NCBI GenBank assembly: GCA_028538565.1
Contig: JAPQWN010000002.1
Location: 61,017,699 to 61,081,698, forward strand
Reading direction: 5' to 3'
Origin: Umbellularia californica
Taxonomy: Eukaryota; Streptophyta; Magnoliopsida; Laurales; Lauraceae
DNA: 64,000 bases
The first letter of the stretch is position 1. Every line of letters begins with the position of its first letter. The notes beneath the pieces were generated by a model. That model searched no databases and was not told where the DNA came from. It was given only the letters and a program-made list of their open reading frames with translations. Positions 54,633-64,000 of this stretch are shown here, piece after piece. The translations under genes and the position numbers were made by a program.

Positions 54633-57600
54633 TGTAAGACCCCGACCCGAGTGACCTCGATTAGTGCTAATTACGTTGCGTGTTAGTGCTAAGCGTGATT
54701 AGCGATTTTTGACTAAGCTTGGACTAGAATAACTCTTTTATTGTTTTGGGAGAGTTTTAGTGCTTGGTGTTGTTGGGACCCGTTGGGGATTCCCTTTTTG
54801 GATGGTTTTACTAATGTTTGGGGGATTGTTCGTATTCCGTTGATTTGCATTTCTATTCAGTTTCACTCGTCTTATTAATCCCTACAACTTTCATGTTGAT
54901 CCCGAAATCGTCCAGAACCCCGAAACCCGATTTTTCTTACATTGAGGCAAAACGGTCATTATACATGAAATCTGTACCCAAAAGTCGATATCCCAAAAAC
55001 CCGCGAAACATACACTTTTTGGAAACTAGAGATTTCAGTGATCATTTTTCTCTTCTTCGTCGTTTTCGTCCGAGGTCTCGATAGTAGTGATTTCAGCCCA
55101 AAGAGTTTGTTAGTAGTGGAGCCCACACCCATGGTCTTTAAATAGAGAACCCTTCTCTTCCATTTACTCTTTTCCAGCACAAGCACAAGAGACCTAGGGT
55201 TTCATCTTCCTCTTCTTCTTCTCCTTGCTTCTTCACCACCAAATCTCCACCAAGCTTGCACCTAGAGCACTAATGGAGATCACCACCCTCTTCCCCTCCT
55301 TGCAAGCTTCTCTTTAATACCATTTGTGGAAGGATCTACTATACTCAAGACCCTCATTGAGCTCACCTTATCCATTTGAAGAACTTACAAGTAAGCTTCC
55401 TCCCTAATCTCTTAGATTCATGTTCTTCTAGTCTTAGAAGAGCTCTATCTTCTTTTTTGAGAGTTATCTCCTCTTGTTTCTTGGTTTGACCCATTTTAGG
55501 GTTTGGATTTGGGGGTTTTGTGTAGATAGCATTCTTGGCTTGGAGGAAGAGACTAATAGCTTGATTTCTTGCATTGAGACTTTGAGGCAAGTGGATTGAA
55601 TGGATAGTTTAGCTTCCAATGATTTTTATGATAAATGTGTTTGAATTATTACTTCATTAATGCCTTGTTTTATTTGCATTCAATGATGTTAAATGCTTTG
55701 AATGGGGTTGGTAAGCCTCTTCATTGTCTTGAAACATGATTTCTAGTTTTGGTTTCATTTATTGTCTTAAAATCATGGATTGTAGCTTTTGGGTTCATCT
55801 TTTGTACAATGCCTAAGTGAATCCTTGTGATGATGGATGTCTTCTTTCTCTTGGGGATTGCATGAATGTAAAAATGGAGAGATTTAATGATGGTTGGGTA
55901 ATGATTGAAGGGAGTTGAGAGCCTCCCATTATGTTGTAGGAAAGAGGCTCAAAATGGGTTTTGAGAGAAGGGAAGAATGGAAGAGCACAACCATCCCGAA
56001 CTCAGTTCTGGACAGTTCTCTCGAGCGAACTTGACACTTCGCTCGAGCGAACTGCCCAAGAAAGGATTCGTGCCATTCCAGAGAGTTGTTCGCTCGTGCG
56101 AACTCAGTGTCCGCTCTAGCGAACTCTTCCAGCAGCCATCCAGAGAGTGGTTGGGTCGAGCGCACCAATCGTTCGCTCGTGCCATCCTGCATTGGGCAGG
56201 TCCGCTCGAGCGAACATATGTCCGCTCGAGCGAACCCTCCCAGAAACCATTCCAGAGGCTCATCCGCTCGAGCGAACTGTAATTTCCGCTCGTGTGATGG
56301 TTGCTGTTGTACAAGGGATGTGTTTGGAGCTGAAGTGAAACATTTTCATGGATTATGAAAGGTTCATTGGGAGCCTTGTTGTTTCAAGAGAACTATAAGG
56401 TGAGGTATGGAGCCCGGATGAGAACGAAACCATTATCATAAGCATTCATTGGAGTTTTTGAGACTTTCAAGTGTATAAGGAGTCGGAATGCCCTCAACCC
56501 AAGGAGTACCAAGTTTTATTAAATAGACATTCGGGATCCCTATGCACTTGAATCAACTTCGAACCTTGATACTCATCCCGATATTTCGAAAGTTTATTTC
56601 ACTCTTTTATTTCCGAAATTTACAAGTTACGATTTATCAACCCGAAAGCACGGAACTGTATTTGTAGCGTTGTGCTAGCCCCGATGCGCATGACCCGATA
56701 CTGAAATGATGATTGTGCCTTGAGCACCCCGTCTTGCCCGCTTATAGCCCTGCACTGGATTTGTTTTATACCCGTCTCGATTTATGTGATTTGACCTATG
56801 AGTCGGCACCACTAAGCTTGGATAACCTTGTCGGTCTGATCTACCGACTTGGAGATCCCTTCCCGCCCGCCAGCTGCAGCTTGGATCCCGATACCCGGTT
56901 TATTAACCGTGGTCCCGTCCCGATACCCTGCTCGCTCCCGTGGTTCCCCATATCCGGTTATCTACCGTGATTCCCGATACCCGGTTTGCTACCGCGGTCC
57001 CGTCCCGTATTATTGTATATGTATATGTAACTTGGTTGCACCTCCTCACTTCGGTGACTGAGGTCAACGCCCGTTACTCACGTCACTTCGGTGATAAAGG
57101 ATTTAGCTTTTTATGGATGCCATCTTGATTGTTTCCCGATTTCCTTGGTCACCTTACATGTTTTATTACTGCATATGGGTTTCAATGAAATGATTCATTT
57201 ACTTTTGAAAGTCATTGTTTAAACAGGTTTACATGTTTTCCAAGGTAAAGGTTTTATTATTAAATGCTCATACCTTTCCATCTGCATGCCGGACCGTCGT
57301 GTCTGACCCCTTTGCTTTGGTACTCGGGTCCCGTTGTCGGTTATCCCGAGGAGGAGCCAGAGGAGGCGGTCGGAGAACCGCAACCGCTAGTTGAGTGGCG
57401 TGCCGACGATGTTATGTAAACATCGGGCTGCCGAGATGCGAAACATTTTGGGGGTTGTTTGGATAGTTTTCTGGTGGTTATTGTTTTGTCTATATTGGCC
57501 TTTGTTGGCCTTTATTCTTTTTGGGAATCGTAATTAAATGTCATATGTTCCAACCTTAATAGCATTTTGGGTTACGCTTTAAAGCATTGCTCATTCTGAT

Positions 57601-57894
57601 ACTTGTTATTCAATGCAAACAGTCTTGTTACTATGGAAATGATTTATATGCTTTATTTGCCATACGCTTCCGCAATTATACTAAATGGTTATGTGTGTTG
57701 GAAAATCCTCACCGCGAACACCTGTGGGAAATCACGTGCACGGGAAATGTTTGTTCTTTTATTAACCCGTGTACGCTTGATCATAAACATATTTTTAATT
57801 ATTTTCATCACTCCATATGATCGCATGTCCATTCACATTATCAATTAGTCCCGATCCCGGATTTGGTCCCCGAACTTGGTCTGGGGTCGCGACA
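54633..57894 (+). repeat. 3' LTR of E4, 3,262 bp
   Basis: Pairs with 46457-49697 and ends GGGGTCGCGACA. TATA-like TTTAAATAG at 55137-55145; palindrome cluster at 55985-56300. Followed by the ATCCC target duplication. Confidence 0.94.
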
Positions 57895-58164
57895 ATCCCC
57901 GATATGAATGATAGCTACAAACATTTCTGTGAGCTATCAAGTTCGAAGAGGAAAGGATCAAAGTTTCTCAAAGTTGAATCTTGAAAAAAGAAATCTGATT
58001 TGTGTTTTTTTTTTTTTTTGAAATGAGATAGAACAATTGAAATCCCATCTCATGTTTTTTTTTTTTTTAGATGCAAAATGCAACATAGGCCACCAACTAG
58101 AAAGGAGCTAAGAGATCAAAGCATCACGTTCTCAAGTCAACGTGTCCCACCGGGTATGCCAACT
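57895..58164 (-). mobile_element. B: Tat leader, right piece, with primer binding site
   Basis: Continues the leader of B after E4; 57900-57985 repeats the unit at 46262-46347. Near the LTR, 58144-58162 reads on the minus strand TTGGCATACCCGGTGGGAC, the primer site, like that of A. No gene. Confidence 0.82.
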
Positions 58165-60770
58165 TGATGGACCCTCGGAGTTTCCGTCCTCTCCTTCCGT
58201 ACCCCCGGGGGCTGGCCTGGGTCTTGGCGGAGGAGGGAAATCGCGGGTATCAACATTTTTGTACAGGTATGCCAGATTTACTTTCTATTTGGAATTTGGA
58301 ATGGTGATGATCCGGAGACTCACCTTCACAAGTAGAAAGGAAATCGATCCTTTTTTCTAACTTTTCAAATTGCATAAATATTTAAGAAAAGAGACAAGTT
58401 TGTTTTTGAGAATGCCGTAGGAGGCATTTTTTTTGTTTGTTTGCCGTGAAAGGCGATTTTCCCGTGAAAGGCGATTTTACAAAACTCATCAAAAATGAAA
58501 GACAAGAATTGTGATTTCTTTTTGTCTCTTTAAAAAATACAAACTATAAGAGAAAAGAAAGAAAAGGTATCTAACTTCTCAGGAGATTGTGGGGACACGT
58601 TGAGATCGACGGTCGCAAGTCATGTATGGACTTCGCCATCGTCCTTCAAATGAGAACGGTTGATGCTTTGATTCTTCGGCTTGGTTCCAACCTCAGTTTT
58701 TTAAAGGACAAGGACCAAGAGGAGGTCCTATACCCAATGAAAAACTGAGTAAACGGGCTGAAAAGCCGCGTTTAGGCTATGTTGTAGAAGGAGGGGACCT
58801 TGGGGGGGTGGCCCCCCAAGGGACTTTGATCACCTTATGGTGTTTCTTGCAGCAGAGCAGCAGGAGTTCGTCTGGATTTCTTCAAGAGAATGCAAGTGTG
58901 CAAGTGCAGAATTTCAAGTCGATGTGTGTATCGATTCTTCTCTCCATTTCTTTCTTTTGGACCTCCTTTTATAGGCTTTTGGTAGCCATGAGGTGATTAT
59001 GGGCATTGATGGCCGTGATGAGAGAATTGATGAAGAGTTACAAGTTTTTATTCTTTGCTTTTGTAACTCCTTTTTTATGGCTTGTGATTGGCCGATGAAG
59101 GATAGTGGGCATTTAATCGCCTTTAATCTTCATGATGATGGGAGTTTCATGGGTTTAATGCCATGATTGCTTGGATTTGTAACTCCCAAATGCTTGAATC
59201 TGATTGGGCCGTCCGAAATAATGAGTTAATGACCGCATTAAGTTGTCATAAACGGGTCAATTAACGACATTAAGTTGTCACAGGGCATGTGAAGAGTCGC
59301 GGGCCGCGCCGCGTCTTTTGAGATTCTTCTTGTGATCATCACAGGTGGATCCAAACATTGTTCGATGTCGGATTGCGGTGCAATTTCAGACATCGATTGA
59401 TGTTGGTGGGCTGGTGACATCTGTCTTGTCGATTTCACGATCGGTCGGACAGAAAGTATACTTTCTTGGTCAGCCGGTTGGCGATCTTGGAGCGATCGGT
59501 GATGATTTCATGCCTTTGACAGCGGATCCAAGATGTCGGTGAAGATCAGTGGTTTTCAAGCATCAAAGATTGGATTTTCAGAAAATCACAGAGGCAGGAA
59601 CACTCGAAACACGAAAAGGATCGGAAAACGGGCCGTTTGGTGCGAAATCCGGCGACCCGGATTTGCAGGGTCGCCGGTGACCTTGGACCAGGGTCGCCGG
59701 CGACCTTGGACCAGGGTCGCCGGTGACCGTGGGCCAAGGTCGCCGGCGACCATAGGGCTTTGGCCCTTTTGGTCGCCAAGCTTCATTTTCGGCCGTTTTT
59801 CCGTCTTTTTTGTTCCTTCTTTCTTCTTTATTTTTCTTGAAATTTTTCCTCATTAATTGAATTGATTTTCTTGGAGAAAACTTGACGAGAACCCGTGCAA
59901 TGCCGGAGCGCAAAGTTTCCCATTTTTCGGGAAAGCTGAAGGCTTTGCAACTGATTTTCCGTCAAGATTCGAAACTAGGTCAAACGATGTCGGAATGACC
60001 TGAAAATTGAGGTGAAGCTTCTTGAGCAATGGATAGGACCAACCATGGGCTTTTATTTGAGTTTTGAAGTCGTTTGGGGTCCCATCGATGCTTGACTTGA
60101 TTTTGCTGTGGGGAAAATGCGGAGCTTTGATATGTGGTCAAACGATGTCCGATTGACTTGAAATTTGACGAGGAGCCTATTGGAGTCATTTTGAGATCAC
60201 CCATTAGCTCCAATTTTGATGTCATGGTCCCGGGGTGCTTTGCCGCCAGTAGGCTTGATTTTCTTTCGGAGCGTCGAAATCTGGTCAACCGTTGTCGGAA
60301 TAACCTGAAATTCGATGTGCAGCCTTTTGGAAGCATGTTGAAGCCACTCATGTATTTTGTTTGATGAGTGATGGCTTCGGTGGTTCCCGCCGCCGGGAGG
60401 CTTGATTTTGCTACTCGAGCATTGATGGAGGGTCAAACGTTGTCGGTTTGACTTGAAATTTGGCATGGAGCCCTTTGGAGACATTCTAGAGTCATCCATA
60501 GGCTCTGATCAAAGTTTTGATATCTTTGATCATGTCACCGCCAGGAGCGCTTCTTTAGTTGTCGGAGAAGTGATGTTAGGCCAAACGACGCCGGAATGAC
60601 CCGAAACTTCAGGTGTACCCCTCTTTTGGCTCTCTTGAAGGATCTTTCAGTTTTTGTCTAATTCTGACCAGATCTGATGATTGAAGTAGATTTGCATGTT
60701 TTGTAACAGGATGCAGCTTCACGAGGCTTCTCGATGTTGAGGAGACATAGTGACTTTTTTGGTGTCAACA
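58165..60770 (-). repeat. 5' LTR of Tat B, 2,606 bp, inverted
   Basis: On the minus strand it starts TGTTGACACC at 60770 and ends GGGTCCATCA at 58165, with the TATA box TATAAAAGG at 58965-58973. Aligns with the LTRs of A, C and D. The rest of B lies on the minus strand to the left, cut by E4, A and C. The flanking CAGTT (60771-60775) may be its target duplication; the partner is outside the window. Confidence 0.9.
59669..59751. repeat. 23-bp tandem repeat of GGTCGCCGGYGACC in Tat B LTR
   Basis: Units start at 59669, 59692, 59715 and 59738, exactly 23 bp apart. Each holds the palindrome GGTCGCCGGCGACC or the variant with T. LTRs A and C have one to two such palindromes at the matching place (23464, 43901, 20915) and D has one (63656), so this array expanded in B. 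Confidence 0.88.
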
Positions 60771-60974
60771 CAGTTGGTATTAATAGATGTTTTATGCTTG
60801 TCTTTTTTGTTTCTTGATTTGTCTTATTGATGGATCTTTGATCTTAATGCATGAGATTAGGGCTTTAGATCTTGGGGTTGGGCTCTTGGCTTTATGAGTA
60901 TTTGATCCCTGTTTCAAATAGGTCAAAAGTTTTTGAATACCTATTCACGAGGCCCACCTACTTCTAACACCAAT
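60771..60974 (-). mobile_element. E5: internal remnant with decayed primer site
   Basis: About 200 bp between the Tat B LTR and a Tekay-type LTR. Next to that LTR the minus strand reads TTGGTGTTAGAAG, which matches the Met-tRNA primer site TGGTATCAGAG with two transitions. Nothing else recognised. It suggests that B inserted in the leader of E5. Confidence 0.5.
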
Positions 60975-62643
60975 TGTTGCGACTCCGGACCGGGTTACCA
61001 ACCTAATCCGGGATTGGGACTGAATTGAAAGATTAGATGTTTGGAATGATAATGCCATAAGATTTTGAACATATGTTAATTTTGGCCAATGTGTACACGG
61101 GTCATCAAGGGACAAGATACTAGCCGTGCACGCGATTTCCCACAGGTGTCCGCGGTAAGGATCTCACAACAACAGAAATATTTTTTTACTTTAGTGTGGA
61201 AGCATGTAACAAATCTAATTCACAACTTCATTCCCAACATACAAGACTGACAACATATATGAACAACTTGATGTCAAAGTGAGCAATGATCAAAACAGCA
61301 TGTTCTCAAAGGTAAATGTTAATGTTTATATAAAATATTAATTAATTAACATTTCCCAAAAATAGAGGCAAACAAAGGCCAATACAAAATATAAATCCCA
61401 AAAGAATGAGATATTCATAATCCCCAAAATGTTTCTCAACTCGAGGCAATCGAATGTCTAAATGAAATCATTGGTATGCCACTCAACTAGACGCTACGGT
61501 TCATTGACCACCTCCTCAGACTCCTCCTCAAGGTAACCGACAACTGGACCTGAGTACCAAAGAAATGGATCAGACATGACGGTCTGGCAGGTGGGTGAAA
61601 GGATATAGCAATAAAAAAATAAATGAATTTACTTGGAAAACATTTAAACCTGTTTAAACAATAACTTTCATAAAAGAAATGAATTATTTATTGTAAAACA
61701 TATATGTAGTATAAAACATGTACCGATATCCAAGGAACCTGGAAACAAGCAAGATGGCAACCACATGAAGCTAAGTCCTCTATCAACGAAGTGACAAGAG
61801 CATATCAAGGCATTGATCTCAGTTACGCAAGGTGAGGAGATTCAATGAAATATACATATACATATAATATACGGGACATGACCACGGTAGCGAGCCGGGC
61901 ATCGGGAACCACGGTAGCAAGCCGGGTATCAGGACAAGACCACGGTAATAACCGAGTAGCGGGATTCAAACCGCAGCTGGCGGGACAAGAGGGGGATCTC
62001 TAAGTCGGTGGATCAAACCGGCGAGGTCATCCAAGCTTAGTGGTGTCGACTCATAGGTTAAATAACAGAAATCAAGACATGTATGAAATACATCATGTGC
62101 AAGTATATAAACGGGTGAGACAGAGGTGTTCAAGGCACAAGTACTATTTCATTTCACTTCAGGCAATGTATATCGGGGCTAGCAAAATGCTACAAATACA
62201 ACTTCAGTGTTTTCGGAAATGATAAATTATAAATCATGAATATTTGGGGATACATGTCAAAATTCGGGAACAATGAAGACACAATTGAACTTTCGAAATC
62301 TCGAGACAAGTATCGAGATTCAAAACTAGTTCAAGGTGAATAGGGGTCCCATATGTCGATTTCAATATGGACTTGGTACTCCTTGAGTTTGGAGACATCC
62401 CAAGCTCCTTATACACCTCGGGAGCTTCAAAAACTTCAATGAATCTTTGTGACATGGTTTCTTTCTCAAATAGGCTTCATATATTATTTGTACACTTCTC
62501 CCTTGCAATAGGGTTCCTAACAAGCCTCTCTCAATCATATAAATATTTCATTTCCACTCCGAACAGGTCCACAAGTGAACAGTACCCCTCGCTCGAGCGG
62601 ACATTAAGTTCGCTCGAGCGGTGAGCTCTCTGGAATGACTCGC
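60975..62643 (-). repeat. E5: partial LTR of an old Tekay-type element, inverted
   Basis: On the minus strand it ends GGAGTCGCAACA at 60975. It shares with the E1 and E4 LTRs the CCGCGGACACCTGTGGGAAA block (61135-61160), the GAGGAGGAGTC block (61505-61535), the CCCGRTRCCCGG units (61870-61960), and two CGCTCGAGCG palindromes (62590, 62611). It is cut at 62643 by Tat D. The E5 family is closer to E4 than to E1. No gene. Confidence 0.75.
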
Positions 62644-64000
62644 TGTTGACACCAAAAAAGTCACTTTGCCTCATCAACATCAAGAAGCCACATAAAGCAG
62701 CATCCTACTACAAATAGGCAATGCTACTTCAAGCATCAGATCTTATCAGAATCAAACAAAAACTGTAAGATCCTTCAAGACAGCTAAAAGAGGGGTACAT
62801 ATGAAGTTTCAGGCCATTCCGACATCATTTGGCCTAACTTCACTCCTCCGACAGCTAAGAAGGCTTTCTCGGTGGCGACAGTGTCGAAGACATCAAAACT
62901 TCGATCAGAGCCTATGGATGGTTCAAAAATACCTCCAAAAGGCTCCTTGTCAAATTTCAAGTCAAACCGACAACGTTTGACCCTCCATCAACCCTCGAGC
63001 AGCAAAATCAAGCCTTTCGGTGACGAGAACCACCGAGGCCATCACTCACCTAACAAAGTACATGAGTGGCTTCAACATGTTTCTAAAGGGCTACACGTCG
63101 AATTTCAGGTCATTCCGACAACGTTTGACTAGACTTCAATGCTCCGAAATAAAATCAAGCCTACTGGCGGCGGAGCACCCCAGCACCATGACATCCAAAT
63201 CGGAGCTAATGGATTATCCCAAAATGACTCCAATAGGCTCCCTGTCAAATTTCAGGTCAATCGAACATAGGTTGACTGCACATCAAAGCGCGACATCTTC
63301 CTTATGAAAAAATCAAGTCTAGCAGCAACAGAACTCCAAATGGCTTCAAAACTCAAATAAAAGCCCATGGTTGGTCATATCCACTGCTCAAGAGGCTTCA
63401 CCTCAAATTTCGGGTCATTCCGACATCATTTGACCTAGTTTTGACTCTTGACGGAAAATCGGCTACAAAGTCTTCTGCTTTTCCAAAAAATAAGAAACTT
63501 TGTGCTCAGGTTTGCGCAGATTCTCATCAAGTTTTCTTCAGAAAAATTAAGTCAATAAATGAGGAAAAATGTTAAGAAAAACCCAAGAGAAAAAAGGAAC
63601 GAAAAAGACGAAGAAACGGCCGAAAAACGGCGACCAAAGGGGGTAAAACCCCCATGGTCGCCGGCGACCCTAGAAACCCGGGTTGCCGGATTTTCCGCCG
63701 GGTGGCCCGTTTTCCAATCCTCATTGCGTTTCGGGAGTTCCAGCCCCTGTGATTTTCCAAAAATTCAATTCTTGATGCTTGAAAATGACTGATCTTTGTC
63801 AAAATCTCGGATCCGCCGTCAAGTGCATGAAGTCATCATTGATCGTTCCAAGATCGCCAACCGACTGACCAAGAAAGTACACTTTATGTCCGACCGATAG
63901 AGAAATCGACAAGACAGATGTCACCGGCCCACTGGCATCAATCAATGACTGAAATTACATTGCCATCCGAAATCAAATAACATGTGAATCCATCGGCAAT
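62644..64000 (+). repeat. D: Tat LTR, 5' part, cut by window end
   Basis: Starts TGTTGACACCAAAAAAGTCAC and follows the LTRs of C and A through the GGTCGCCGGCGACC palindrome (63656) to the window edge. It may be a 5' LTR, 3' LTR or solo LTR; the rest is not visible. It interrupts the E5 LTR about 20 bp after its palindromic pair. Confidence 0.85.

Larger units (their letters stand above)
46457..57894 (+). mobile_element. E4: complete but decayed Tekay-type chromovirus, 11,438 bp
   Basis: 5' LTR (46457-49697), primer site, gag-pol pseudogene with chromodomain, polypurine tract and 3' LTR (54633-57894). Flanked by ATCCC on both sides (46452-46456 and 57895-57899), within the leader of Tat B. 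The LTRs differ by roughly 4-5% in the first 400 bp I compared, less further in, so it is older than E1 and A. Confidence 0.95.

Overview
This window is intergenic heterochromatin-like DNA from a flowering plant. Essentially every base belongs to an LTR retrotransposon, and I found no cellular protein gene, rRNA or tRNA gene. The evidence for a plant is the set of element lineages: Ty3/gypsy chromoviruses of Tekay type (about 3.1-3.3 kb LTRs, Met-tRNA-type primer binding site, C-terminal chromodomain), Ty3/gypsy Tat-clade elements (dual RNase H, giant 3' region with an antisense gene) and a Ty1/copia element whose LTR resembles the Angela/BARE type. The species cannot be told from the sequence.

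Layout. 1-9518: element E1, a Tekay-type chromovirus on the minus strand with one uninterrupted gag-pol frame and LTRs with no mismatch seen; its 3' LTR is cut by the window edge. E1 sits inside the gag of a copia element (9519-14930, 3' part only, one in-frame stop). The copia element sits inside the integrase of Tat element C (14931-22398, plus strand, 3' part only). 22406-45435: Tat element A, complete at 23,030 bp, with two LTRs and a CGTAC target duplication. 45436-46456 and 57895-60770: the 5' part of Tat element B on the minus strand, into which C, A and E4 inserted. 46457-57894: element E4, a complete but decayed Tekay-type chromovirus (plus strand, ATCCC duplication). 60771-62643: remnant of an older Tekay-type element E5 (minus strand), split by B and by D. 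62644-64000: the start of a Tat LTR (D), cut by the window edge. The longest nesting chain is E5 > B > C > copia > E1.

How the parts work. Each element encodes Gag, protease, reverse transcriptase/RNase H and integrase for copying through RNA and inserting elsewhere. E1 looks competent. Copia, A, C and E4 carry stops, frameshifts or catalytic-site changes. Most nonsense codons in E4 are TAG codons explained by C-to-T change at CAG/CTG sites, which fits decay of CHG-methylated DNA.

The most interesting part is the 3' region of the Tat elements. Opposite to gag-pol lies what reads as a real spliced gene: a TATA box, a 10-nt first coding exon, four introns with GT...AG ends all in phase 1, and a product carrying a plant-mobile-domain (aminotransferase-like) region and a coiled coil. 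In A it would be about 1,218 residues but has one stop and one homopolymer frameshift. In C the middle is deleted, and a two-exon version still reads cleanly as a 115-residue protein from the same conserved promoter and first exon.
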